A stretch of DNA of 64,000 bases from JACVRW01 sp963803085 (GTDB lineage Bacteria > Actinomycetota > Thermoleophilia > Solirubrobacterales > Thermoleophilaceae). Below are positions 1 to 8,009 of this stretch, one piece after another (positions within the stretch are counted from its first letter, which is position 1; each line of letters begins with the position of its first letter). Location of the stretch: NCBI GenBank assembly GCA_963803085.1, contig CAWDLE010000021.1, positions 186,001 through 250,000 on the forward strand, read 5' to 3'. The notes beneath the pieces are model-generated. The model saw only the letters and a program-made list of their open reading frames with translations, was not told where the DNA came from and searched no databases. Made by a program: the position numbers and the translations under genes.

Positions 1-119
1 GGGCCGGCAAAGCCCGCCGCGCGCAGGTTCAGGAGCGTCTCGCCCGCGTACGAGTCGTCGCGCTCGCTCGCGCCGACCACCGCGACGCTGCGCGGCCGCA
101 GCAGCCGGGTGAGGTCCAT
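1..119 (-). CDS. CoA-binding domain of an NDP-forming acyl-CoA synthetase (5' end only)
   Basis: Only the first 39 codons are in the window; the rest lies beyond base 1. The visible N-terminus has the run LLRPRSVAVVGAS. This is the opening Rossmann strand and glycine loop of the CoA-binding domain of ADP-forming acetate-CoA ligases and succinyl-CoA-synthetase-like acyl-CoA synthetases. Its ATG overlaps the stop of the upstream acyl-CoA dehydrogenase (TGATG), so the two are probably translationally coupled. The pairing suggests activation and oxidation of the same acyl substrate, which is inference. The domain also occurs fused to GNAT acetyltransferases (Pat-type), and that cannot be excluded from this fragment. 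Confidence 0.7.
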   Translation of the reverse strand, partial: MDLTRLLRPRSVAVVGASERDDSYAGETLLNLRAAGFAG

Positions 120-1321
120 CAGTGCAGCGTACGCTCCACGCCGCGGCGCTCGAGCGCGCGCGCGATGATCAGCCGCTGGATCTCGCTCGTGCCCTCCCAG
201 ATGCGGTCCACGCGCAGCTCGCGGAAGAATCGCTCGGCGACATTGGTGCGCATGTAGCCGCGTCCGCCGAAGATCTGCAGGCAGCGATCCGCGCAGCGGC
301 AGGCGGCCTCGCTCACGAACAGCTTCGCAATAGAGGCCTTGGCATGCACGACCTTCGGATCCGCGCCGCCGTCGGCCAGCCGGGCGACCTCGATCGCCAG
401 CAGCCGGCCCGCCGCGGCATCGGCCGCGGAGTCAGCCAGCGGGAAGGAGACGCCCTGGTAGTCGATGATCCGGTGGCCGCCCTGCTCACGCTCGATCGCC
501 CAGGCGGTGGCCTCCTCGATCAGCCGCCACATCGAGCCCACGCCACGTGCCGCGATGCCCAGGCGCTCCTCGGTGAACCACGAGCGCTGGAGGTCGTCGC
601 CACCGCCGACGCCGCCGATCACGGCGTCCTCGCCGACCTCGACCCCGGTGAAGCGGACCGTGGGATGACCGTGCGGGTAGGTGTGGCTGAACGGCGGGTC
701 ATCGACGAGCTCGATGCCGCCGAGCGCGCGGTCCACGAGGAACAGGGTGGGCAGCTTCTCGCCGTCGACGAGCGCGTTCGCCATGACGATGTAGACGCTC
801 GCCACGTCGCCGTAGGTCACGAACCACTTCTCGCCGTCGATCACCCAGCCGCTCTCGGTGCGCCGCGCCGTGGTCTCGATCCGCGACGGGTCGGAGCCCG
901 CCTCGGCCTCGGTGACCGCATAGGCGTCGTGCAGCTCGCCGCGCAATGCCGGCTTGAGATAGCGCTCGATCTGCTCGGGCGAGCCGGTGCCGAGCACGTT
1001 GTAGGCGCCCGGCATGTGCCACGAGAGCGCGTTCGTGGAGCGTCCGAGCTGCTCCTCAACAAGGAACCACTCGACCTTCGACCAGCCCTGTCCGCCGTGC
1101 TCCACGGCATGGAGTCCGCCTGAGAGCCGAGCCTCCACAGCCTCGCTCTTGATCCGAGCCTTCAGCTCGTCGGGGATCCTCCCGCCGGCCCGCTCCGCGA
1201 GCTCCTCGTTCGGGATCAGGACCTCGTCGACGAAGCGCCGTGCCCGCTCGCGCAGTTCGAGCTGCTCCGGCGTGAAGTCGGCCGCGGTCTGGGCGGTCGG
1301 GGCGGCGGGGGTCACAGTCAT
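119..1321 (-). CDS. acyl-CoA dehydrogenase
   Basis: 400 aa, the normal length for the FAD-dependent acyl-CoA dehydrogenase family, which introduces a 2,3 double bond into acyl-CoA. The N-terminal helical domain, the middle beta domain with the FAD-binding run YAVTEAEAGSDPSR (about residues 136-149) and the C-terminal helical domain are all present. The C-terminal signature IFGGRGYMR is followed by IWEGTSEIQR, whose Glu matches the catalytic base of medium-chain-type enzymes. It starts with ATG overlapping the stop of the upstream 98-aa gene (ATGA) and runs into the CoA-binding protein downstream, giving a three-gene operon. Substrate chain length cannot be read from sequence. Confidence 0.95.
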   Translation of the reverse strand: MTVTPAAPTAQTAADFTPEQLELRERARRFVDEVLIPNEELAERAGGRIPDELKARIKSEAVEARLSGGLHAVEHGGQGWSKVEWFLVEEQLGRSTNALSWHMPGAYNVLGTGSPEQIERYLKPALRGELHDAYAVTEAEAGSDPSRIETTARRTESGWVIDGEKWFVTYGDVASVYIVMANALVDGEKLPTLFLVDRALGGIELVDDPPFSHTYPHGHPTVRFTGVEVGEDAVIGGVGGGDDLQRSWFTEERLGIAARGVGSMWRLIEEATAWAIEREQGGHRIIDYQGVSFPLADSAADAAAGRLLAIEVARLADGGADPKVVHAKASIAKLFVSEAACRCADRCLQIFGGRGYMRTNVAERFFRELRVDRIWEGTSEIQRLIIARALERRGVERTLH

Positions 1322-1614
1322 AGGCCGAGCTCCAGTTGTGAGTGGTTGTGCACGACGTCCTCCACGACCGCACGGGCGTCAGCCACGGATGGATCCTCCG
1401 AGCCCGCTGCAAGAGCCAGTGCGTCGGCCAGATAGCGGCGCCAGGCGCGCTTCGTTCCGCGCGTTACGAGCTGCTCCGCACGGGCGCGTTCGACCTCCAC
1501 CAGAGCGGCGGAAGGAGGCCCGCCCGCACGCAGCGTGGCGAGCGCTTCGGGCAGCTCCAGCTCGGGTTCGGGGGTGATCGAGAGCCATCTGTGGCGGGCG
1601 CCGAGTGGACGCAC
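1318..1614 (-). CDS. small hypothetical protein, first gene of an acyl-CoA operon
   Basis: 98 aa, not recognised. It is probably mostly helical, rich in Ala, Leu, Glu and Arg, with no signal peptide, membrane segment or Cys/His metal motif. Reality is supported by its ATGA overlap with the acyl-CoA dehydrogenase downstream. Its GTG start also lies exactly 6 nt after a TAACAT -10 hexamer, the arrangement seen at many starts in this window. It could be a small partner or chaperone of the dehydrogenase, but nothing in the sequence shows that. Confidence 0.6.
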   Translation of the reverse strand: MRPLGARHRWLSITPEPELELPEALATLRAGGPPSAALVEVERARAEQLVTRGTKRAWRRYLADALALAAGSEDPSVADARAVVEDVVHNHSQLELGL

Positions 1615-1620
1615 GCCGGC

Positions 1621-1630
1621 ATGTTATCAT
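1621..1630. promoter_or_regulatory. overlapping divergent -10 elements
   Basis: On the minus strand TAACAT (1626-1621) lies 6 nt before the GTG of the 98-aa gene. On the plus strand TATCAT (1625-1630) would start a transcript near 1637, about 23 nt before the oxygenase start. The two hexamers overlap by two bases, so the two transcription units probably compete for polymerase. Confidence 0.5.
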
Positions 1631-1635
1631 GCGAC

Positions 1636-1649
1636 TGATCACAAAGTCA
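1636..1649. promoter_or_regulatory. candidate operator TGATCACAAAGTCA
   Basis: Imperfect inverted repeat (TGA and TCA half sites) just downstream of the plus-strand -10 and upstream of the Rieske oxygenase start. A 14-mer matching at 11 of 14 positions, with three transitions, lies at 7926-7939 before an aminotransferase gene. The TetR-family gene at 2760 is the obvious candidate ligand-responsive binder; this is inference. Confidence 0.4.
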
Positions 1650-1659
1650 GGAATTGGAC

Positions 1660-2763
1660 GTGACCCTCACTGAACCCGCTCCACGACTGGCCCCGGCGCT
1701 CGATGCGCGCTATTACCGCGACCCGGAGCTGGCGGAGCTCGAGCAGACGCGGATCTTCGCCCGCAGCTGGCAGCTGGTGGCACACATCTCCCAGCTGCCC
1801 AACCCCGGCGATTACCTCACGGGCACGGCCGGCATCCAGCCCGTGCTCGTGCTGAGGGCCGACGACGGCAAGCTGCGGGCCTTCCGCAACGTCTGCCGCC
1901 ACCGCGGCTCGCGCCTCCTGAGCGGCTCGGGGCAGTGCGGCAAGGCGATCCGCTGCCTCTACCACGGCTGGACCTACCGCCTCGACGGCCAGCTGATCGG
2001 CGTGCCCGAGGGACGCTCGATCGCCGACCTCGACAAGAGCGAGCTCGGGCTGTTCCCGGCGCGCGTCGAAACGCTCTGCGGGCTCGTCTTCGTCAACCTC
2101 GACATCCATGCGCAGCCGCTGGCCGAGCAGGTGGCGGGACTTCCGGAGCGCCTCGCGCCCTACAACATCGAGGGGCTGAAGCCGAGCGGCGAGTGGCACA
2201 ACACGCAGCCGGCCAACTGGAAGATCGTCCTCGACAACTACAACGAGGGCTACCACGTGCCTATCGCCCACCCCGGGCTGATGCGGCTGCTCGACTACAA
2301 GCGCTACGACGTGGAGGTCCACGACGGCTGGGTCTGGTTCGAGGCACCGATGCGCGACAAGCCCTCCGGGAACGCGATGGAGCGCGCTTACCAGCGCCTG
2401 CTGACGCCGATGCCAGGTCTCGGCGAGAGCGACCGGCGCGTGTGGCGCTACGCGATGATCTACCCCAACACCACGATCGACCTCTATCCCGACCAGGTGG
2501 TGACCTGGCGCATCGATCCCGACGGGCCCCTCCGCGCCCGCGACGAGGCCTTCGGCTACCGCCACCCGCGCGCCGGAGTCCGCACCCGCCTCGCGCGGTT
2601 CGCCAACAACAGGCTGAACACGCTCGTGGGCAAGGAGGACTACGACCTCGTGCAGAACGTGCAGGCCGGCCTCGAGACGCGCGGCTTCGAGCTGGGGCCG
2701 CTGTCGCAGCGCGAGGCTGCAATCGCCTGGTTCGCCGACCGGATCCGCGCTGACCTCGGGTGA
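1660..2763 (+). CDS. Rieske non-heme iron oxygenase, alpha subunit
   Basis: 367 aa from GTG 1660. I chose this start because AGGA (1649-1652) is 7 nt upstream; an in-frame TTG at 1654 is the alternative but has no usable spacing. The N-terminal Rieske [2Fe-2S] domain has C-x-H and C-x2-H ligands (CRHRG at about 79-83, CLYHG at about 99-103). The catalytic domain has NYNEGYHVPIAHP (about 193-205), whose two His with a distal Asp/Glu form the mononuclear iron site. This arrangement resembles the alpha-only oxygenases acting on betaines and carnitine (GbcA/CntA-like) as well as ring hydroxylases. No ferredoxin or reductase gene is adjacent. It overlaps the TetR gene by GTGA, so they are co-transcribed. 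Substrate is unknown. Confidence 0.9.
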   Translation: MTLTEPAPRLAPALDARYYRDPELAELEQTRIFARSWQLVAHISQLPNPGDYLTGTAGIQPVLVLRADDGKLRAFRNVCRHRGSRLLSGSGQCGKAIRCLYHGWTYRLDGQLIGVPEGRSIADLDKSELGLFPARVETLCGLVFVNLDIHAQPLAEQVAGLPERLAPYNIEGLKPSGEWHNTQPANWKIVLDNYNEGYHVPIAHPGLMRLLDYKRYDVEVHDGWVWFEAPMRDKPSGNAMERAYQRLLTPMPGLGESDRRVWRYAMIYPNTTIDLYPDQVVTWRIDPDGPLRARDEAFGYRHPRAGVRTRLARFANNRLNTLVGKEDYDLVQNVQAGLETRGFELGPLSQREAAIAWFADRIRADLG

Positions 2764-3404
2764 CCGGCGCGGCCACGACCGAGCGCGGCGCGCGCGAGCG
2801 CATACTCGCCGCCGCGGTGGAGCGGATCGCGCGCGACGGCATCGACGAGGTCCGGATCGCGCCGATCGCGATGGACGCCGGCGTCTCGTCGTCGCTGGTG
2901 CACTACCACTTCGAGACCCGCGATGCACTGCTCGAGCAGGCGCTCGAATACTCGTACGAGCTGGCCGGCGACGTGCGGCTTGGACCCGAGGGAAACGCGG
3001 TGGAGCATGGGAGCGTCCAGCGGCTCGCCGCGATGATCGACCAGTGCCTGCCCTACCCCGGTCTCCTCGAGCGCGACTGGATCCTCTGGGTGGAGCTGTG
3101 GCTGCGCGCCGTCCGCCATCCCGAGATGCGCCCGACGGCGGCGCGCCTGTACGAGCGCATGCGCGCCTGGTTCTCGGAGGCGATTGAGGCCGGCATCGAG
3201 CGTGGCGAGTTCGCGGCTGACGCAGAGCCCGAGCACATCGCGGACCGCGTGCTGGCGCTCGCCGACGGCTATGGCGTGCGGGTGCTCTTCGGCGACATGG
3301 AGGTCGAGGACGCCCGCCGTGAGATCTGGATCGCGCTCCGGGACGAGCTCAGTCTCCCGGACCAGCCGCCCGCGCACCTTGACCCGGCCCATCCGCAGGA
3401 TTAG
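2760..3404 (+). CDS. TetR-family transcriptional regulator (BetI-like)
   Basis: 214 aa. The N-terminal TetR DNA-binding domain spans about residues 10-57, with recognition-helix region DAGVSSSLVHYHFETRDAL. The C-terminal half is helical, with the ligand-binding and dimer features of BetI-like members (WILWVELWLRA). The GTG start overlaps the Rieske oxygenase stop by 4 nt. It therefore most likely controls that gene, and possibly the aminotransferase at 6549 through the shared operator-like 14-mer. Repressor function is the family norm, not shown here. Confidence 0.9.
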   Translation: MTGAATTERGARERILAAAVERIARDGIDEVRIAPIAMDAGVSSSLVHYHFETRDALLEQALEYSYELAGDVRLGPEGNAVEHGSVQRLAAMIDQCLPYPGLLERDWILWVELWLRAVRHPEMRPTAARLYERMRAWFSEAIEAGIERGEFAADAEPEHIADRVLALADGYGVRVLFGDMEVEDARREIWIALRDELSLPDQPPAHLDPAHPQD

Positions 3405-3478
3405 GTTCGCTGAACGCCGGTACGACGTCCCGAACTGCTCGCCGCGGCCGCGGCCGTGAGACCCGCCCTGGTGCCGCG

Positions 3479-4924
3479 GTGAGGCGGGTCGCGGCGCTCG
3501 GCGCCACGCTCGCGCTGCTGCTGTGTGCGGCCCCGGCCGCGGCCGACCCGCTCACCGTGATGACCTTCAACGTCTGGTACGGCGGCGCTCAGGTTGAGTT
3601 CGACAGGGTCGGCCAGGCGATCAGGGCGGCGGGTGCCGATGTGGTGGGGGTCCAGGAGCCCGAGGGCAATCTCAGGCGCATCGCGGACGCGGCGGGGATG
3701 TCCTACACGGACGAGACGCTGCACCTGATCTCGCACTACCCGATCTATGCGGTGGAGCGCGGCGGGGTGCGCTTCGGCTACGTCGCGGTCGGCCCAGGCC
3801 GGGTGGTGGCAGTCGCCAACGTGCACCTGCCGTCGAGCCCGTACGGGCCGGAGCTCGTACGCGACGGCAAGAGTCCGGCCGAGGTGCTGAAGAACGAGCG
3901 CGAGACGCGGCTCGGCGAGATTCGCCCGTACCTCCGCCCGCTGTCCCGGCAGGGCGCCCGCGGCGTGCCGACGTTCCTCACCGGCGACTTCAACTCCCCG
4001 TCGCATCTGGACTGGACGCCCGCCGTGGCTGCCGTGAGGCCGCAGGTGAAATACCCGCTGCGCTGGCCGGTTTCGGCCGCCCTCGCCGACGCTGGGTTGC
4101 GCGACTCGTACCGCGAGGCGCACCCGGACCCGGTGCTTCGGCCGGGGCTCACGTGGACCGCTGGCACGCCGCCGCCGCGCATCCGGCGGCGCGAGACGCT
4201 CGACCGAATCGACTGGGTGACCGTCACCGGCCCCGCCACGACGCTCGCGAGCCGGCTCGTCGGCGAGCCGGGCGGCCCGGACGTGGACGTCGGCGTGCCC
4301 TGGGGCTCGGACCACCGCGCGGTCGCGTCGAGCTTCGACGTCAAGGCCGCGCCCGCGCCCCCGCTCGCGCACGCCGAGCCCCGTGTGGTTCGGCGCGGCA
4401 CCCCGGTGGCCCTCCGCTACATCGGCGCGCGCGGCACCGCGAAGCGAATCGGGATCCTGCCGGCCCGCGGGAGGCGCCCGATCGTGTCGCTCCCGATCGC
4501 GGACACCTCCGACCACCGCGCCGCCTACTTCGGCACGGCCGGCCTGCGGCCGGGCCCCTACCGCGCCGCACTGCTTACGCACGGGAAGGCCATCGCCACA
4601 TCACGCTTCTGGGTGGAGGGACGCGACGCGACGCCCCGAATCGACAGCTCGCGGCGCGTCTACGCGCCTGGGCAGCCGATCGGCCTGCGCTGGAGCGGGA
4701 TGCCGGGGAACAAGTTCGACTGGGTGGGGATCTTCAAGGCCGGTCGCACGCTCGACCTGTACGGGTACCTCGGCTTCAGCTACCTCGGCGCACTTCCGAC
4801 CGGCCGGGTGTCCATGACGGAGGCCGACCTCGGCCGGCTCGCGCCGGGTCGCTACGTCGCCGGTCTGTTCCTGGACGACGGCTACGCGCTGCTTGCGCGC
4901 ACGAGCTTCCGCGTAGCGCGCTGA
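3479..4924 (+). CDS. secreted endonuclease/exonuclease/phosphatase-family protein
   Basis: 481 aa. A signal peptide covers about residues 1-22 (cleavage after AAA), so the protein is exported. The EEP fold follows, with its metal and catalytic motifs in order: TFNVWYGG, VQEPEGN, TGDFNSPSHLDW, DRIDWV and GSDHRAV near residue 280. The family cleaves phosphodiesters in DNA, inositol phosphates or sphingomyelin; the substrate here is not readable. About 190 residues after the EEP core form a beta-rich tail of unknown role, including a segment on how a ligand or surface might be bound (YAPGQPIGLRWSGMPGNKFDW). GTG start; no clear ribosome binding site. Followed directly by a terminator hairpin. Confidence 0.85.
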   Translation: MRRVAALGATLALLLCAAPAAADPLTVMTFNVWYGGAQVEFDRVGQAIRAAGADVVGVQEPEGNLRRIADAAGMSYTDETLHLISHYPIYAVERGGVRFGYVAVGPGRVVAVANVHLPSSPYGPELVRDGKSPAEVLKNERETRLGEIRPYLRPLSRQGARGVPTFLTGDFNSPSHLDWTPAVAAVRPQVKYPLRWPVSAALADAGLRDSYREAHPDPVLRPGLTWTAGTPPPRIRRRETLDRIDWVTVTGPATTLASRLVGEPGGPDVDVGVPWGSDHRAVASSFDVKAAPAPPLAHAEPRVVRRGTPVALRYIGARGTAKRIGILPARGRRPIVSLPIADTSDHRAAYFGTAGLRPGPYRAALLTHGKAIATSRFWVEGRDATPRIDSSRRVYAPGQPIGLRWSGMPGNKFDWVGIFKAGRTLDLYGYLGFSYLGALPTGRVSMTEADLGRLAPGRYVAGLFLDDGYALLARTSFRVAR

Positions 4925-4950
4925 CGCCCCTGGGCGGGGCGCGTTTTGTT
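4925..4950 (+). terminator. Rho-independent terminator
   Basis: CGCCCC (4925-4930) pairs with GGGGCG (4936-4941) around a 5-nt loop, followed by CGTTTTGTT. It begins immediately after the stop of the EEP gene. Confidence 0.65.
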
Positions 4951-4976
4951 CCGAGAGCCCCGGGTAGGGCCGCAGC

Positions 4977-6539
4977 ATGCGCACGCGTGCCCTCAAACTC
5001 GTCGTCGCGCTTGGGGCTGTGCTGTTCACGATCGCCGCCCCGGCGTTCGGCGCGTCAAAAAACGTCCAGCTCGTCGACAACATTCCGGAGGCGAAACACG
5101 CCACCGCCATCAACTTCATGCCGTACTCGAACGGCCGGGACGTGATGCTGGTGACCGGGCGCTTCGGCCTCAAGTCGTACTCGCTTGCCGACCCGGCCAA
5201 CCCCGTACTGCTCGACGAGATCACGGCCGAGGACCTACGCCTGCCTGGCGACCCGGCGGTGGACTTCAGCCCGGACGCAAGCCCCCGTTCCACGTTCTGG
5301 CAGAACGAGGACATGGACATCGATCGCAAGCGCAAGCTCGTGCTGCTGTCGCGCGACCCGCGCGCCTACGCCGGCTCCACTTCACGCGAGCCGGGCGAGG
5401 CCGACCCGAACGGTGCGACCAACATCGCGGGCGTCTATGTGCTCGATGCCAGGCAGCCGGCGCGCCTGCGCATCCTGAGCTTCCAGCAGCTGCCGACAGG
5501 GCACACGACGACCTGCATCAACGGCTGCGACTCACTCTGGACCGGCGGGCCGGCCAGCACGACGACGCAGCGGGACGTGCGCGGGTGGACCTTCGGGCGG
5601 CCGATCATCGTCACCGACCTGAGCAATCCCCGCAAGCCACACGCATTCCCGATGAATCCGATTGACCTGTTCCGGCGTGACGGAGTGACCGCTTACTCGC
5701 ACGACGTGCAGGTGGACGACGCGGGCATCGCCTGGGTCTCGGGCGACGGCGGAACGCGCGGTTACTGGACTCAGGGCCGCCACTACGACCCGGTCGAGGG
5801 TCGCACGCGCACCGCCACGGCGCTGGAGCCGATCCCGTATGCCGGTGGTGGCATCGCCGAGGCGGAGACCAAGGACAAGACTGGAGGCTTCGAGCACAAC
5901 GCCTGGCGGCCGGTCGGAGGCTCCGCGCCGCGCGGCGATGCGCGCTATCGCCGCGGAGAGCTGCTGCTCGCGACCGAGGAGGATTTCGGACCGGCCGCTG
6001 AGGGGTGTGAGCACCAGGGCAAGTTCACGATCGCCTCGCTCGAGGGCAGCTACGGCGGCGAGGCCTGGCGCTCGACCCAAGCGAGCCCCTTCAGGCTGAA
6101 GACGGTCAGCAGCTGGAGCCCACACGGCCAGGAGGGCGAACGCCCCGTCGGAGGCCCCTACCACCCACAGGCGAACTTCTGCTCCGCCCACTACTTCGAC
6201 GTCGACGGCAGCACGGTGAGCTACGCCTGGTACGGCGAGGGGACCCGCTTCCTGGACATCTCCGACCCGGAGAATCCGACGCAGTTCGCATACTGGCGGC
6301 CGGATGACGGCATCGTGTGGGCCTCATACCTGCACAAGGGATACGTGTACACGGCGGACCGGACCCGAGGCGTCGACGTCCTGCGGCTATCCGGCGGCGC
6401 GAGTGCTGCCCGAAGCTCGGGACGCGACGTTGCGGTGGCGGCGCCGTCTGCGCGGCATCGCCGCTTCCTGGCACGGGTGGCCACGCGCTTCAAGCCCGAT
6501 CCCGGCACGTCGTTCATCTGCCTCATCGAGACGGGATAG
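4977..6539 (+). CDS. secreted LVIVD-repeat beta-propeller protein
   Basis: 520 aa with a signal peptide (about residues 1-25, ending FGA). The body reads as LVIVD-type propeller blades: repeated phrases such as GLKSYSLADPANP, PIIVTDLSNPRKP, GTRFLDISDPENP and TRGVDVLRL, each linking an observation to a status with DxxNP turns. Pairs of Cys (for example TTTCINGCDS) suggest disulphides outside the membrane. Proteins of this type are common in actinobacteria and have no established activity. Start ATG 4977. It stands alone after a terminator and converges on the aminotransferase. Confidence 0.8.
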   Translation: MRTRALKLVVALGAVLFTIAAPAFGASKNVQLVDNIPEAKHATAINFMPYSNGRDVMLVTGRFGLKSYSLADPANPVLLDEITAEDLRLPGDPAVDFSPDASPRSTFWQNEDMDIDRKRKLVLLSRDPRAYAGSTSREPGEADPNGATNIAGVYVLDARQPARLRILSFQQLPTGHTTTCINGCDSLWTGGPASTTTQRDVRGWTFGRPIIVTDLSNPRKPHAFPMNPIDLFRRDGVTAYSHDVQVDDAGIAWVSGDGGTRGYWTQGRHYDPVEGRTRTATALEPIPYAGGGIAEAETKDKTGGFEHNAWRPVGGSAPRGDARYRRGELLLATEEDFGPAAEGCEHQGKFTIASLEGSYGGEAWRSTQASPFRLKTVSSWSPHGQEGERPVGGPYHPQANFCSAHYFDVDGSTVSYAWYGEGTRFLDISDPENPTQFAYWRPDDGIVWASYLHKGYVYTADRTRGVDVLRLSGGASAARSSGRDVAVAAPSARHRRFLARVATRFKPDPGTSFICLIETG

Positions 6540-6548
6540 AGGCAGCGC

Positions 6549-7904
6549 TCACGCGGTGACCTGCATGCGCCGGCCGGCCTCCTCGAGCACCGTGCCGAGC
6601 GTCCCGGCAATCGCGTCGAACTCGGCCTGGCCGGCCACCAGCGGCGGCGAGATCTGCACCACCGGGTCGCCTCGGTCGTCGGCGCGACAGAGAAGCCCCT
6701 CCTCGAAGAGGCGCGGGGACACGAACCCGCGCAGGAGCTCGTCGCACTCCTCGTCGCTGAAGCTCGCGCGTGTCTCCTTGTCCTTCACCAGTTCGAGGGC
6801 GTAGAGGAACCCGGCGCCGCGCAGGTCTCCGACGATCGGCAGTTCGAGCAGCTGCTCTAGCGCGGCGCGGAAGTCGCCCTCGGTTTCGCGCACGTGCTCG
6901 ACGATCCGCTCGCGGCGCATGATCTCGATGTTCTTGAGCGCGACCGCCGCCTGCACCGGGTGGCCGCCGAAGGTCATGCCGTGGAGGTACATCCTGCCGT
7001 CGCGGAGAAACGGCTCCATCACGCGCTCGCTTGCCACGAGGGCGCCGATCGCGGCGTATGCGGAGGAGAGGCCCTTCGCGGAGGTGATGAGGTCCGGCGT
7101 GACGCCGAAGCGCACGGCCGCGAACCAGTGGCCGAGCCGTCCGAAGCCGGTGATCACCTCGTCGAAGCAGAGGAGGATGCCGTACCGGTCACAGAGCTCG
7201 CGCACGCCCTCGAGATAGCCCGCGGGCGGCATGAACGAGCCGCCGCTGTTCTGGACCGGCTCGATGATCACCAGTGCGACCGTGTCGGGCCCCGCCTGGC
7301 GGATTGTCTCGTCGAGCTCGTCAAGCAGGAAGGCGGTGAACTCCTCCTCGGTCTCCTCGCGCGGCCGGTGATACCGGTTCGTGTTCGACACATGCAGGAC
7401 GTCTGGCACGAGCGGCTCGAACGGTGTGCGCAGCTCGGTGCAGCCGTTGATGGAGAGCGCGCCCATGGTGGTCCCGTGGTAGGCCACGCGCCGCGCGATC
7501 GCCTTCCAGCGCCGCTCCCCAACTGCTGTGTGGTACTGGCGCGCCAGCTTCCACGCTGCCTCCACCGCCTCCGACCCGCCGGACACGAAGAGCACGCGGT
7601 TGAGGTCGCCGGGCGCAAGTGCCGCGACCTCGTCGGCGAGTTCGATGGAACGCGGATGCGCGAATGTCCAATTGATCGCGAACGGCAACTCACGCATCTG
7701 CGCCGCCGCGGCCTCGCCCATCTCCTCGCCGAAGCCGTAGCCGATGTTCACGCAGAAGAGACCCGCGAGCGCATCTAGGTAGCGCCGTCCGGCGGCATCC
7801 TCGAGGTAGCAGCCGTCCCCCCGGACGATGACCTGGATTTCCTCGTCCGCCTCGTACCTCCCCATCTCCGTGAAGTGCAGCCAGAGATGGTCGAGCGCGC
7901 CCAC
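6549..7904 (-). CDS. class III PLP-dependent aminotransferase (omega-aminotransferase type)
   Basis: 451 aa, full length. It has the cofactor phosphate motif SGGSEAVEAAWK (about 108-119), the FDEVITGFGR motif with the Asp that contacts the PLP ring nitrogen, and SAKGLSS with the Schiff-base lysine (about 290). It resembles putrescine/beta-alanine-pyruvate transaminases, which move an omega-amino group to pyruvate or a keto acid. The GTG start lies 6 nt after TATCTT, with TTGACC 18 nt further upstream, so the message is probably leaderless. The operator-like 14-mer shared with the first Rieske gene overlaps the -35, suggesting a common regulon. Exact substrate unknown. Confidence 0.92.
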   Translation of the reverse strand: MGALDHLWLHFTEMGRYEADEEIQVIVRGDGCYLEDAAGRRYLDALAGLFCVNIGYGFGEEMGEAAAAQMRELPFAINWTFAHPRSIELADEVAALAPGDLNRVLFVSGGSEAVEAAWKLARQYHTAVGERRWKAIARRVAYHGTTMGALSINGCTELRTPFEPLVPDVLHVSNTNRYHRPREETEEEFTAFLLDELDETIRQAGPDTVALVIIEPVQNSGGSFMPPAGYLEGVRELCDRYGILLCFDEVITGFGRLGHWFAAVRFGVTPDLITSAKGLSSAYAAIGALVASERVMEPFLRDGRMYLHGMTFGGHPVQAAVALKNIEIMRRERIVEHVRETEGDFRAALEQLLELPIVGDLRGAGFLYALELVKDKETRASFSDEECDELLRGFVSPRLFEEGLLCRADDRGDPVVQISPPLVAGQAEFDAIAGTLGTVLEEAGRRMQVTA

Positions 7905-7910
7905 GACCGG

Positions 7911-7940
7911 AAGATATCGTGCAGCTGACTACAAGGTCAA
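7911..7940 (-). promoter_or_regulatory. promoter of the omega-aminotransferase, with candidate operator
   Basis: On the minus strand TTGACC (7940-7935), 18 nt, then TATCTT (7916-7911), then 6 nt to GTG 7904. The inverted repeat TGAC-TACAAG-GTCA at 7926-7939 (plus-strand reading) overlaps the -35. It matches the element at 1636-1649 at 11 of 14 positions. Confidence 0.5.
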
Positions 7941-7952
7941 AGGCAAAGGGAC

Positions 7953-7983
7953 AACCCTCAAGGGGTCAGACCCCTTTAGGGTT
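7953..7983. repeat. 31-bp palindrome built on GGGGTCAGACCCC
   Basis: Arms AACCCT-c-AAGGGGTC and GACCCCTT-t-AGGGTT pair around a single central A with one mismatch. It sits between two divergent genes, so it terminates neither. The same core occurs at 21439-21467 inside a gene, which points to a dispersed palindromic repeat. Confidence 0.7.
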
Positions 7984-7997
7984 TCGGCCGCGACGGT

Positions 7998-8003
7998 TAT
8001 CGT
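7998..8003 (+). promoter_or_regulatory. -10 TATCGT of the glycerophosphodiesterase gene
   Basis: TATCGT ends 6 nt before GTG 8010, leaving no room for a ribosome binding site: predicted leaderless start. Confidence 0.45.
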
Positions 8004-8009
8004 GCGCCC

